From Paralithodes platypus (taxonomy: Eukaryota > Arthropoda > Malacostraca > Decapoda > Lithodidae), in assembly GCA_032716605.1 (NCBI GenBank), contig CM064506.1, forward strand, positions 13,984,131 to 14,048,130: a stretch of 64,000 nucleotides of DNA. Direction: 5' to 3'. The translations under genes were made by a program, and so were the position numbers. The notes below the pieces were generated by a model, which was given only the letters and a program-made list of their open reading frames with translations, did no database searches and was not told the DNA's origin. Shown here in pieces: positions 22,491 to 32,764 of this stretch; position 1 is the stretch's first letter; each line of letters begins with the position of its first letter.

Positions 22491-22795
22491 GCTTGTCTTG
22501 CAATGATGTTGCAACACGAGGGCAAAAACCCTAAAATTCGGTAATTTCCTCAGAATATCCTCATCCTCGCGAGGCGAGGGATGTGTAGGGGTGTGGTAGG
22601 GACGCCAGTTACCTCGCTAGGCCCAGGCCGAGCGGTCAGAGCCCGCCTGCGGTCCTCCCAACGCGTGGACTCTCTCTCAGAGCCGATAATGTGCTCAAAA
22701 TCCCACCCGAATATTGTCGGGACCCGCTGAATAGGCCATGGTTCTCTCATCCGACAATTGTCGGGACCCGCGGCTTGAGTGTTAAGAACGCGGTG
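22491..22795. other. GC-rich, no gene seen
   Basis: Holds two copies of 'aattgtcgggacccgc' or similar (about 22712 and 22757). No ORF of note. Confidence 0.4.
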
Positions 22796-22799
22796 TTCT

Positions 22800-22925
22800 T
22801 TTATTTATAAAGAATTATTATTTTGCATAAGCGTTGTTTCCACATAGCGATTTTGATAAGTTATTATACCTTTATCTTGTATCGTCTCAGTTTTGGTTTG
22901 TTTAGTTTGCAAGTTTTACATTTTA
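22800..22925 (+). repeat. repeat D, directly upstream of a splice acceptor
   Basis: Shares 'aagcgttgtttccacatagc', 'gattttgat' and 'ttttggtttgttt' with copies at 23225, 27325 and 42780. It ends about 25 bp before the acceptor of exon A. Confidence 0.7.
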
Positions 22926-22949
22926 ATTATGTTTTATTTTCCCCAACAG

Positions 22950-23096
22950 AGCATAGAGTCCATAGTGTCCCTGTACGTGACAGCCGGGTGTCTAGCGTGG
23001 ACTCACATGGACCGCACTGGCAGAGTTCTTGACCTTAGTGCTGAGGAACTTCTCAACTCAAACTCTCGCTTCACCACTGCTAAGATTTACGATAAG
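22950..23096 (+). CDS. candidate internal exon A of unrecognised host gene
   Basis: A textbook acceptor (pyrimidine-rich, then ccccaacag at 22941-22949) opens 49 codons, beginning SIESIVSLYVTAGCLAW and ending TTAKIYDK before a possible donor, aag|gtacgc. Phase 0 at both ends, length 147. The composition looks coding (mixed hydrophobic and charged) and matches none of the transposon families here. I do not recognise the protein. The donor is weaker than the acceptor, so the end could lie a little further right (the frame stays open to 23192). Confidence 0.45.
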
Positions 23097-23224
23097 GTAC
23101 GCAAGGCCAGGGTGTCTAACGAAAGCCGAGGCCTTTATATTTATTCTTTATTGGCGAACTGTTATTTAGTCAAATATACCAGAACGTCCTGAACTTCCTA
23201 AATTGACTAATCCCTTTAACGTAA

Positions 23225-23452
23225 CGATAGTGCGTTGTTATGTGTGCGATTAGTTTGCTTGGGAAACAGATTAACTTGCTCATGTAGTGATGTACACCCT
23301 ATGTGGTGGATTGTGTTCTTTTATTTCATAATTTCATATGATTAAAGCGTTGTTTCCACATAGCGATTTTGATTAGTTCTTTGGCCTTTATATTGTGTCG
23401 TCCCAGTTTTGGTTTGTTTATTTTGCAAGTTTTACATTATAATACTGTATAT
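23225..23452 (+). repeat. repeat D, long copy
   Basis: Runs from 'cgatagtgcgttgttatg' through 'gtacaccctatgtggtgga' to 'ttgcaagttttacattata'. With 42780-42965 it defines a family of about 230 bp. It lies in the presumed intron after exon A. Confidence 0.75.
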
Positions 23453-23767
23453 ATGTTCTGTCTCCTCTTTTTCCTTTCTTGTGTCTCTTGCTGATCCTCC
23501 ATACCCTTTGTGGGAGTAAGGGCTGGCTACTGACTGACTGACTTATTGTAACCTATACAGTACAAAGAAAATAATGTGTTTTGTAGTTTAAATGATGTCT
23601 TTGGCAGTGATAAGTGGCCACAACAATGCTGTTTCATGTTAATTTTCTTGTATTTCTTCTGATATTGTCTTTAGTTAGAACTGATAAAATTACCAAAACA
23701 ATGCTATTTCATATTAAATTTCTTCTACAGTATTCTTGTATTCCTTCTCATAGTATCTTTGGAAGTG

Positions 23768-24030
23768 ATCTATCTATCTATCTATCTATCTATTGCCGGA
23801 CACCTTACTCCCCTTACGAGGATGGCCATACACAGAATGCCCCCAAGCGGACCTATTCCCTGTGAGAGGGACAACCCGAGCCAGTTTAGTGAAGGACTTA
23901 CAGGATTGACCACTCAATTTAGGATCCGTCCAACTCCGAGGCCCTCTTGTGTATCTTGTTAGCACTATTTTTCTACAGTGGTGTTCGGCTAATCCATCCA
24001 CTAACCTGCCTTACCCTTAGGTAAGCAGTA
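23768..24030 (-). repeat. (CTAT)n with retroposon-like 3' end
   Basis: (CTAT)n at 23768-23795 is followed by 'tgccggacaccttactcccc' and about 200 bp of GC-balanced sequence. The arrangement equals the tail of a minus-strand LINE with a (TAGA)n end, but the body differs from LINE-A. Confidence 0.45.
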
Positions 24031-24290
24031 CGGATTTGTATCAGGTTTACTCCCCTAGACAGGTTGCCAACCAAGGCTGACGAGTCCCATCCACCCGGAT
24101 TTGTATAAGGTTGTCTCCCCTAGATGAGTTGCCGACCAAGGCTAACGAGTCCCATCCACCCGGATTTGTATAAGGTTGTCTCCCCTAGATGAGTTGCCGA
24201 CCAAGGCTAACGAGTCCCATCCACCCGGATTTGTATAAGGTTGTCTCCCCTAGATGAGTTGCCGACCAAGGCTAACGAGTCCCATCCACC
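24031..24290. repeat. 65-bp tandem repeat, 4 units
   Basis: Units start 'cggatttgtat' at 24031, 24096, 24161 and 24226, each ending 'cccatccaccc'. Units 2-4 are nearly identical; unit 1 is diverged. Confidence 0.95.
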
Positions 24291-24462
24291 CGGCTTTGGA
24301 AGTGATAAAATGGCCAAAACAATGCTATTTCATGTATATTTTCTCGTATTCCCTCTCGTTCCTTTGACCAGCACATTTTCCTACTGATAAATATGCCTTT
24401 AATAAGACCCACCCCGTTACCAGGTTATGGACGTAGCGAGTCGAGTGCCCCCCGCCGACCTG

Positions 24463-24540
24463 TACGTGTGGGAGGATCGCACCAACCATTGCCGGGCTGA
24501 CCAAGGCAAGTCTCGGCATGATTATCATAGCCGGGCGGCC
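24463..24540. repeat. direct repeat, partner at 25199-25280
   Basis: 'tacgtgtgggaggatcgcac' through 'ggctgaccaaggcaagtctc' occurs at both places (about 70 bp, >95% identity), bracketing the nested MITEs at 24755-25155. Confidence 0.7.
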
Positions 24541-24754
24541 TCAAACTCTATACCGGACCAGACGGACCTCCTTCGAAGGGACGGACGCAGCGGTGGCGGA
24601 CCACGACTGTGAGGATGGGACCTCTAAACGACTTCAAGTAAGATTCAAGTAAGAAGCCCTGCAGCTAGCACAGGTTGGTTCTATAGGCTACCCTGTTTCA
24701 TATAGGTAGGCTAGAAATCAAACTGCAACTGGCATAGGTTAGTTCAGTACTATA

Positions 24755-25155
24755 GTCTATTCGCTGTAAGTAGGCGAGAAATCATGACCTCTATCCTCTG
24801 TAACTCAAAAAGGGTTAGAGCAAATGGGCTATACATTTCCACATCTATTCCTTGACTGAAATATTAGCTTGATTACTCTAGTCGTTTGTGAGTTAAGCCG
24901 GTATCACACGAGCGCTTTTTCCCTCAACATTTATCCTCAACACTGGTCTGGCAGCTTATGAGGTCAACATTTAGAATATTTTGGTCACCTAAATTCATCT
25001 ACCATCAGTCTAGTTTCCGATACCAGTGTAAAATATTCCCGAAATGTTGCCAGAAAAATGTTGATCATTGAATGTTGACTATAAAAGCGCTCGTGTGATA
25101 CCGGCTTTACAGAGGTTAGAGGTCATGATTTCTCGCCTACTTACAGCGAATAGAC
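24755..25155. mobile_element. TA-flanked palindromic MITE, interrupted
   Basis: Termini gtctattcgctgtaagtagg and the mirror, arms about 30 bp, flanked by TA on both sides (24753-24754, 25156-25157), as for Tc1/mariner-type elements. It is split by a 211-bp Harbinger-type MITE at 24896-25106. The uninterrupted relative is 28090-28298. Confidence 0.8.
24896..25106. mobile_element. Harbinger-type MITE, 211 bp, TSD TTA
   Basis: Termini agccggtatcacacgagcgc and the mirror, flanked by TTA on each side (24893-24895 and 25107-25109). A 3-bp TWA duplication is the PIF/Harbinger signature. The homologous empty site 'gagttacat' is present at 28253-28261. Other copies: 48486-48696 (also 211 bp, opposite orientation, TSD TAA) and 61907-62119. 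Confidence 0.9.
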
Positions 25156-25198
25156 TATGGTATGTGAAGGGGGGTAGGGTTGGTATATTGGTTTATAT

Positions 25199-25280
25199 AC
25201 GTGTGGGAGGATCGCACCAACCATGCCGGGCTGACCAAGGCAAGTCTCGGCATGATCATCATAGCCCTACAGCTGGCACA
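25199..25280. repeat. direct repeat, second copy of 24463-24540
   Basis: See partner. Followed by 'ctggcacaggttggttct', also present near 24667. Confidence 0.65.
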
Positions 25281-25300
25281 GGTTGGTTCTAGGATGTTAA

Positions 25301-25584
25301 GGGGAGGTATTTAGTTTATTCCCTAGACCTCCATCAAGCTTAAAATTACACCCCCTTGAGTCCCTTTCAAGATAAATTTGTACATTTTTCGGTAGAAAAA
25401 TTTCCCGGCCAAAGGCCGGTTCCTCTTAAATTACAGGCTCTCTATCGCTCGTCAGGATAAAATCGACACATGAATGGCACGAAAGGTCTTAATATGGGGT
25501 GAAAGTTCTTAAAATTGCTAAACTAATGGGGCAAACGTTTTATAATATCAAAAGCAATGGGGCTAAACATGAGGGAGAAAGGGG
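25301..25584. mobile_element. TTAA-2 family MITE, right end lost
   Basis: TTAA at 25297-25300, then 'ggggaggtattta'. The middle is shared with 31987-32310 in reverse: 'tccctagacctccatcaag', 'aaatttcccggcc', 'atgagggagaa'. The right end runs into repeat D without a terminus. Confidence 0.65.
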
Positions 25585-25587
25585 TCA

Positions 25588-25625
25588 AGTTTTGGTTTGT
25601 TTACTTTGCAAGTTTTACAATTTAG
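25588..25625 (+). repeat. repeat D, terminal piece
   Basis: Only 'ttttggtttgtttactttgc' and 'aagttttaca' remain. Confidence 0.5.
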
Positions 25626-25639
25626 TATAATGTATAGTA

Positions 25640-25912
25640 ATGAAAAAATAGCTTTGGCTCCACTGCATGTCTGCCTGCCGAGATCGGAACCTCTCCGGGT
25701 GGTCGGGGGAGTGCTGGAGCGACCTTGGTGACCCTGGTCTCTGGGTCTTCTCTTGGGTGACCTGGATGTGTGTGAGTTTGTGCTTTTTATCTGTGTTTAT
25801 TTGTTGTTTTATGTTGTTTTTGTGTTTTCCCTGTTCTTGCTGTCTTGAGTCGGCTACCCCCAAAATGGGGATTGGGCCTGAGCATATAGATAGATAGATA
25901 GATAGATAGGAT
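25640..25912 (+). repeat. retroposon 3' end with (ATAG)n tail
   Basis: GC-balanced sequence ending 'ggctacccccaaaatgggga', 'ttgggcctgagcat', then (ATAG)n at about 25886-25909. The tail type matches LINE-A, the body does not. Unclassified non-LTR 3' end. Confidence 0.5.
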
Positions 25913-25943
25913 GAAAAAAGATGTTCAACCATTGTATATATAG

Positions 25944-26104
25944 ATATCTTTACTCCTCGGATAAAAGGCATGCGGACGGTGATACTGGAGACGAGAACAC
26001 GAGGGTGGAGCTGGCGGGAGGAAGAGGAGGAAGCAGAGGATGAGGGTGGAGGAGGTCTGGTCTACATGAAGGACTCTATTGTACCCAAGTTGTTCAGGCT
26101 GGAG
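25944..26104 (+). CDS. candidate exon B of the same host gene
   Basis: The frame reads ...KGMRTVILETRTRGWSW, an acidic EEEEEAEDEGGGG linker, then LVYMKDSIVPKLFRLE and a good donor gag|gtcagt at 26104/26105, phase 0. The acceptor is uncertain: 'tatatag' at 25943 or 'ataaaag' at 25967; neither is in phase with exon A, so another exon may lie between. Exon C continues in phase (FRLE then VEHNNKERA). Protein family not recognised. Confidence 0.45.
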
Positions 26105-26404
26105 GTCAGTCATAACTCTGTACATTTATTTCTCATTACCTATATATAATTCTGTAATTTTTTTTTTTTTTTTAAATTGGCCACTTACGAGTTTTAGACT
26201 ATAAGGAAGTTAAAACCGTAAGTATTGATATTACACAGAAATGCAATAAAAATGTGGGTTTCTGATAGATAAAAAGTATGCTGAATTGCGTTTGTTTTTA
26301 AAAGAGTACAGTACTATACCCGTATTTTAGCTGGTAATTTGCTAAATATCGATGCCTACAGCTCCAACTTTCTTATAGCCTGAAACTCGCAAGTGGTCAA
26401 TTAT

Positions 26405-26460
26405 TCTTGTGTCATGCCAGTTTTGGTTTGTTTATTTTGCAAGTTTACATTATAATTACT
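26405..26460 (+). repeat. repeat D, terminal piece upstream of a splice acceptor
   Basis: 'ccagttttggtttgtttatt', 'ttgcaagtttacattata', ending about 12 bp before the pyrimidine-rich acceptor of exon C. Confidence 0.65.
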
Positions 26461-26471
26461 TTCTTTTTCAG

Positions 26472-26630
26472 GTGGAGCACAACAACAAAGAACGCGCGCC
26501 AGTGATCACGTTAGCCGATAAACTACTGAAGGGGCAGAAGGTGGAGGAGTGGCTGCCGGTGGTGTCCGTAGGGGCGGCGGAGAGGGAGCGTTACTTCACC
26601 ACAGACACCTGGCGGCGGCCGTCTTCGTGG
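26472..26630 (+). CDS. candidate exon C of the same host gene
   Basis: A strong acceptor (actttctttttcag) opens 53 codons, starting VEHNNKERAPVITLADKLL, passing WLPVVSVG, and ending TWRRPSSW at a donor-like tgg|gtatgg. Phase 0 on both sides, length 159, consistent with exon B's end. GC-rich third positions contrast with the AT-rich flanks, supporting coding. I do not recognise the protein. Confidence 0.5.
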
Positions 26631-26798
26631 GTATGGCGTTCCAACAGACAGTCATGGAGCAAAATCTGTGGAAGTTGAGATGAGAAAGACGGACATTTAG
26701 TGGGTCTGGTGTTCGCTATACGATTATTCTATTTAAGATCGGGTTTTCATGAATGTAACCTAATCCAGGCGTACTTATATAGCCTAAGAAAAAGATAT

Positions 26799-27207
26799 GT
26801 TGTTGTTGTTGTTCCCCAAGCTGCCTAGCCGAACAGCCCCAAGGTCCCGAGCAAGGCCAAGGCCATAACCGTGCGCCCCCACCGAACCCTCACTGCCGAC
26901 CACAATAAAGCCTGGGTGACCGAAGCCACTCCATGGCGGGGAGCTGAGGAGGGTGCGGAAACGCCCCGGAAACCAAAGCCCCACCCAGGGCCCTGTGCCC
27001 TTCAGCAATTATGAAGAGAAAGTTGAGGGGCAAAGGAAAAAATGTGACGCTTTGGCTTCCAATCTAGGTAGACTGAGAGGTCAATCCACGGAAGAGACGC
27101 CGTCATTTGAGATTTAGAAAATATATACTGTAAGTAAAAGGAACAGTCAGAGTAAGCTATGGGTATGGTAGAGATCGCTCAGTTCTCACTCTGATAGACC
27201 AGCCCAT
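26799..27207 (-). mobile_element. SINE-1, near full-length
   Basis: Minus-strand copy from 'tgatgggctggtctatcaga' to (AAC)n at 26799-26813. Flanks agatatgtt (26793) and agatttgtt (27209) look like a TSD with one mismatch. In the presumed intron downstream of exon C. Confidence 0.85.
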
Positions 27208-27324
27208 CAGATTTGTTATGTAGGACACCAGATATTGTATGTATTTTCTAGTGATATATAAATATATGTCACATGTAAATAAAAATATCATGTTCTACTT
27301 TTAGTTTCATTACAGTTCTGTTCT

Positions 27325-27510
27325 ATAATAACCAGATTAACTTGGTCATGTAGTAATGTACACCCTATGTGGTGGATTGTGTTCTTTTATTGTTAAATTA
27401 TTATTTTACTTAAGCGTTGTTTCCACATAGCGATTTTGATTAGTTGTTTTGTCTTTTTACTGTGTTCATATAAGTTTTGGTTTGTTTATTTTGCAAGTTT
27501 TATATTTTAA
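27325..27510 (+). repeat. repeat D, long copy
   Basis: From 'accagattaacttggtcatg' through 'gtacaccctatgtggtgga' to 'ttgcaagttttatatttta'. Confidence 0.75.
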
Positions 27511-28087
27511 TAATAATAATATTTATTCAAGTTATCATTTTAATATGTTACAAATATGACATGTACCAGCTTTGCATAATTCCAACTAAGGATAGCCCAA
27601 TAAGGTCGTTAGGCGTATTTCCAACAATGTTCTCTTTTCTGGGACTGTCTGTGGTTGGTTGTTCCAGTCTTTGATGGCAGTGAAGTCTTATGGACTTGTC
27701 ACTTTGCAAGTGATGAATTTTGACCCAGTGGGTGAATGAGCCAACTAGAGGCAACAATATATAGCCTTATAGATCTTGTCTTCACCCCGCATATAATGCC
27801 ACCCCAGAGCGGCCCTCTGCATGTAAACGTACAACCACATTTTACCTTTAAAATCTGCTAACTATTGATTCATGTGTACAGCTCCAGCGTCCTTATACAA
27901 CGAAACTCGGAAGTGGTCAATTTACCCATCAGCACAAGCCCCAACATTCTGGTTAACTAGGAAACATAAAGGGTAGCCTACTGTGTATATTATATGTGAT
28001 TGCAAATATTTGTGTGAGTGCATATCCTACGCGTTGTGAGTGGTGGGCGAGTTGTATAGTTGAGTAGCCCAACTCACATATAGGCTA
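27511..28087. other. no gene seen
   Basis: AT-rich. The next intron or intergenic DNA if the host gene continues; no further exon recognised. Confidence 0.4.
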
Positions 28088-28089
28088 TA

Positions 28090-28298
28090 GTCTATTCGCT
28101 GTAAGTAGGCGAGAAATCAGGAACTATATTATCTGTAATCAAAAAGGGCTAGAGCAATTGGGCTGTAAATTCCTACACCTATTCCCTGGCTGACCCTTCC
28201 CAAATGGTAGAAATATTAGCTAGATTACTCTAGTCGTTTTTTGAGTTACATAGGATCGATAGAGGTCACGATTTCTCGCCTACTCACAGCGAATAGAC
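28090..28298. mobile_element. TA-flanked palindromic MITE, intact copy (empty site)
   Basis: Same termini as 24755-25155, with TA on both sides (28088-28089, 28299-28300). At 28253-28261 it has the uninterrupted sequence into which the Harbinger-type MITE inserted in the other copy. Confidence 0.8.
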
Positions 28299-28476
28299 TA
28301 GCTATAGGTTAGCTTGCCATGGAAAAGAATATATAGGCCTATACTCGATTTCTCAGGTACTTATGGGAATTCATTTTCTTGTTCAACACTTTCCTTTGAT
28401 TCGTTTCTATTGCACGGAAAATGTTCTAATCGTGAGTATTGCAGTAAGAATTGTGAAGTGGTATCGCTGTTGATGT

Positions 28477-28722
28477 ATGGGCTTTGGCCATACCAGTGAC
28501 AGGTGTTATCGGAAAAATGAGGATCCAAAATGCAACTTCTGTGCCGGTACTCATAACTCAAAAGACTGCACCAACAAGACTTCCCCCAAATGTATAAATT
28601 GTATGAGCTCCACATCAGTTACGGAGCCGCCAAATCATTTCGCCTCAAGTAGAAATTGTCCTCTAATGACAGCTCAGAGAAATAAAGTTATTGAAAACAC
28701 AAATTTTGTAGGTTCAAAAAAC
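28477..28722 (+). pseudogene. LINE-C ORF1, C-terminal zinc-knuckle part
   Basis: Reads CMGFGHTSDRCY, then CNFCAGTHNSKDC and CINCMSS..HFASSRNCP: three successive Cys/His knuckles as in Jockey/CR1 gag-like ORF1 proteins, which bind element RNA. A stop just upstream (about 28470) and the missing N-terminus make it defunct. Confidence 0.7.
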
Positions 28723-28745
28723 TGAAAAATGCACATGGGAGCCGG

Positions 28746-31643
28746 TTGAAACTGGGTCTGTTGAATGTTCGTTCCTTGCGTAACAAAATGGATCATATTT
28801 GCGAGATCTTGGATGAATGTAACCTTGATGTATTATGTCTCACTGAGACCTGGTTGTTCGAGTCAGATCTGAATATTATCCAGGCGGCATTGCCTAAAAC
28901 CCATTCCATAATAAATGTTCCTAGGCCTAGGGGAGATCATCCGGGTGGTGGAGTGGCAGTTGTCTACTCCACATCTCTGGTGAATATCTTGCAAATAAGC
29001 CATAACCCAGCCCCTCTTTATTATGAACTGTTGGAAGTGGAAATAAAACTCCATCAACAAATTCTAAGAATGGCAGTTGTCTATAGGCCTGGCCATCGTG
29101 GCACAGATAGGGGTTTTATGGAAGAGTTTGGGCAGTTTCTCGAGGAATTTTCTGCTAAAACCGGAAGACTTGATATGTGGAGATTTTAATTACTGGGTTG
29201 ACAGCCCTCATCTGAAGCCATTCTCTCCTGAGTTCCTTGAGTTGACTGATCAGAACAATTTTGTAAACCATGTGTCCCACCCAACTCATATCTTAGGACA
29301 CACCCTTGACTTGGTTTTCTCTCCTGTGGGTTGTGGTGGTGTTCTGGATGTTGATGTTGAGAATGCTGACCCTAATACCTCTGATCATGCTTTGATTACT
29401 TTCAGCTTTGATTTCCCTAAGCCACTCACACATGAAAAAGTAATCAGATTTAGAAATTATAAAAATACAGACCAAAATTTGGCTAGCAGTGAAGTAAAAC
29501 AGTACTTGCGAAGTATTGATACTTCCAACCTTACTTCAGATGAGCTGGTGGAGGTACATGGAAATGCACTTAAATTAGTGTTCGATCATCACTGTCCAGA
29601 AGTAGAGAAGAAAATCATAGTACGAGATGATTCACCCTGGTATAGCACTCGAGTTAAATTTCTTAGAAGAGCGCGTAGAAGAGCTGAACGTGAATGGCGG
29701 AAAAATAAAACAGACTCTACATGGTTGCAATATCTGTCAGCCAGAAGAGCTGTGGTCCACAATCAAAGATGAAAAGAAAGTGTATTATCAGGGAAAAGTT
29801 GATTCATGTGGTAACGACCAGAGGAGGTTGGCTTCAATTGTAAACAGTTTACTTGGAAAAACAAGTCGGCTTAAGACCTTCTGTACCCGATGCCGAGTTG
29901 GCTGCCAACTTTGTGGCATTTTTTGCTGGCAAGATAACTCGCATAAGACAGGAACTGGATGATGCTTCTGTTGGTGAAGAACTTTCAGTTGTACTCCAAC
30001 CCCGACACATTCCTAATAATGTCCTCTCATCCTTTCACTCAGTAGAGGTGGACATGATCTCGTCCTACATAAGAAACCTCAATAAAACATTTTGCCCGTT
30101 GGATCCCATAAATGTTTCCAAGCTACCAAGAGTCTATGATCACACAGTTGAGTTTATTTCCAAAATAATTAATAAGTGCTTCTCTGAAGGTAGCTTCCCA
30201 CATTCTGAAAAGCATGCACTACTCCGACCTACTCTAAAGAAACCTGGACTTGATGTTGAGAACATGTTGAACTATCGTCCTGTCTCCAACCTGTCCTTCA
30301 TATCAAAGATATTAGAGCGTGCAATACTTGACCAATTACAACCACTACTTCAGCAGAATGAAACTATCCCAATTTTTCAGTCTGCTTACCGACAGCATCA
30401 TTCAACTGAAACAGCATTGATTAGAGTACATAATGATCTAGTTGAGAACATTTGCAATGGTGTGGCCTCACTATTGGTCTTGCTTGATCTCTCTGCGGCC
30501 TTTGACACAGTGGATCACGAGTTGTTATTGAGTGATCTTTATGATTGTGGTGTGCGTGACTCCGCTCTCTTGCTTCTTGGGTCGTACTTGTCAGGTAGAT
30601 CCCAGAGTGTGATGGTAAATCAAGTGGTCTCGGACTCGACACCCCTGCAGTATGGTGTTCCGCAGGGATCAGTTTTAGGTCCTATCCTATTTATAATTTA
30701 TATTAGCAGTTTGTCTCTTCTGCTTCGTGCACATAATGTCACCTTTCACTTTTATGCAGATGACACCCAGATTTATGTGAGAATCACAAATATAGTTGAT
30801 ATACGGAGTAAGATGGAATTGTTGATGTCTGATATCAAGAAGTGGATGAGAGCGAGAAAACTTAAACTAAATGATGGTAAAACTGATATTCTCATCATCC
30901 GAGGAAATAGAAGAGCTGATGATATAGTAGGTGCCCTCTCCATCAATGTGGGTGGATCTCAGCTGCGACCGGCCAACTCTGTTCGAAATCTGGGTGTATA
31001 TGTGAACTCCCGATTAGATTTCAAAGAGCATGTAAACCAGATAGTTAAAAGTTGTTACTTGCACATCAGAAATCTCTATTTGGTGAAGCCGTTTATAACC
31101 AGACGTTGCCTCCTGACGTTGGTTCACTCATTGGTCTTCTCTCGTGTTGATTATTGCAATGCCCTGTTGGTGGGTCTTCCAAATTATATTTTAAAGAAAG
31201 TTCAGTCTGTTCTTAACAGGGCCACAAGGCTAATTTTTGGTGTTCCACCTAGAACTCCTACTACATCTCTTCACATAGAACTGCACTGGCTGCCAGTAAG
31301 AGCGAGAATAGAATTTAAGTTGTGTTTGGTGACTTTTAAGGTTCTCAAATTTGGTGAGCCTAGGTACCTTGCGGAGCTGCTCAGGCGCCCACCGGCACAC
31401 CATGGTGTAGTTGTGCGTCATGACAATGGCCCTTTTCGTCTTGATGAACCAAGGGCTTTCCAGCAGTCTTCTTTCTTTGAGAGGTCATTCTCCTACATGG
31501 CTCCGAGGTTGTATAACAGGTTGCCGCTGTCCATGAGACAACTGAGTTCTGTTGAATGCTTCAAGAGACAACTTAAGACTTTTCTCTTTGAGAGAAGCTA
31601 TGATCTTGAGAGAGGTGTCATGACAGATGGCTATAGAGTTTAG
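28746..31643 (+). pseudogene. LINE-C ORF2, endonuclease plus reverse transcriptase
   Basis: The endonuclease starts MKLGLLNVRSLRNK (Asn), LCLTETWL (Glu), a YRPG motif; a frameshift near 29165-29190 leads to CGDFNYWVD (Asp, Asn) and NTSDHALITF (Asp, His), so the catalytic set is complete across the break. A second break lies at 29770-29850. The reverse transcriptase is then open for 596 codons: RPVSNLSFISKILER, LDLSAAFDTVDHEL (motif A), YGVPQGSVLGPILF (B), FHFYADDTQIY (C, YADD), VRNLGVYVNSRLDF, and a C-terminal WLPVRARIEFKL region. A long intact RT frame with only two upstream frameshifts means moderate age. Confidence 0.9.
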
Positions 31644-31948
31644 GCTATTTTGCCACTGCTAGTGATTGTTAAATGTGTGTTGTATATAAGCCTTCTTTTG
31701 ATGCATTGATTTTGTTCTTTTTTCTTTCTCTTTCCTAGCGCTAGTGAATTCTTCGGAAAAATTGGCGCTTATGAGAAATAAGTAACATGCTTATTATTAT
31801 TATTATTATTATTAGCCTATAGGCTAAGTAAAAATGATAGAGGGACCATTTAAGATATCTATCTGCACTAACAGATAAGAACCCTGGATAACAAAAGTAA
31901 AGGGCAAAATGGATATCTTCGTTGGAACGTAATCCTCATTCGGTTACA

Positions 31949-31982
31949 CATATATATATAATACATAGCCGGGGCTGGAGGG
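31949..31982. repeat. solo end of TTAA-1 foldback element
   Basis: 'tatataatacatagccgggg' and 'ctggaggg' match the right terminus at 21370-21397. Followed by TTAA 31983-31986, which also opens the next element. Confidence 0.75.
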
Positions 31983-31986
31983 TTAA

Positions 31987-32310
31987 GGGGAGGCACTTGT
32001 TTTTTCGGGACCTCCTTCTCCCTCATGTTTAACCCCAATAGTTATGAGATTTTAAGAAATTCGCCCCATTGGTTTAACGATTTTCAAGCCTTTTGCCCCA
32101 TTTCTTTGCCAATATTAGGACCTTTCGTGCCCTTTAGGTGTCTATTTTCTCCTGGCGAGCAATAGCGATCAGCCTCTAATCTTAGAAGGCATCGGCATTC
32201 GGCCGGGAAATTTTTCTACTGAAAAATTTACAAATTTATCTTGAAAGGGGGTCTAGGGGGTGTTTTATCCAAGTTTGATGGAGGTCTAGCGAAGAAACTC
32301 AAAAATATAA
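31987..32310. mobile_element. TTAA-2 family MITE
   Basis: Starts 'ggggaggcact' after TTAA (31983-31986). It contains 'tctccctcatgttta', 'ggtgtctattttctcctggc', 'aaatttttctactg' and 'gatggaggtctag', shared in reverse with 25301-25584. A TTAA follows at 32311, but the right terminus is diverged. Confidence 0.65.
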
Positions 32311-32764
32311 TTAAATTAGCTCAGAAAAGATCTCGACATATTCCAGATCGGAAGAGATTTGAACCTCAAATATGCTATGGTTAGCCATTAAAATTAGTTT
32401 TCTGTAAACGAGATGATTGTAGAAAATGATATTTAAAGCAGTAACTTTTTTAAAATTTGTATTGAAGTCTTCGTGTAAATTATTAATATTTATCTTAAAA
32501 ACAACTATTTACTATAATATCGTCTATTTTTGCACACCACATAATATTGCGTATTTTTTGCATTAACACCAGCCACTATAAAGTAGAACAAATAAATACG
32601 ATATGCATCTAGATAAAACAGGCGAACTTCACACCATTGAGAACCAAAAACTCGTCCGAGGAACATTCAAAATTTGTTGCTCTCATTATTACGTGTATTT
32701 AAGCATCTAAATAGTACATTCAAAGTTTACAAAGCGTTTAGATCCAAAAACACGTAAATTTACA
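32311..32764. other. AT-rich upstream region of the orphan ORF
   Basis: No ORF. A TATA-like 'actataaagtag' lies at about 32574-32585, ~185 bp before the ATG at 32765. Promoter function is speculative. Confidence 0.3.

Larger units (their letters stand above)
28420..31815 (+). mobile_element. LINE-C (CR1-like), 5'-truncated, (ATT)n tail
   Basis: Gag-like zinc knuckles, then endonuclease, then reverse transcriptase, a 3' UTR of about 150 bp, and an (ATT)n tail at 31789-31815. Most of ORF1 is missing. The reverse transcriptase (SNLSFISKILER, LDLSAAFDTVDHELL, ELHWLPVRARIEFKLC) is of the CR1/L2 type. Confidence 0.85.

Noticed and set aside
24031..24290. Regularly spaced repeats resembling a CRISPR array
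   Set aside because: Head-to-tail 65-bp units without unique spacers, in a eukaryotic context; a minisatellite.
28361..28615. 84-codon minus-strand ORF with Cys residues
   Set aside because: Antisense of the LINE-C zinc-knuckle region.
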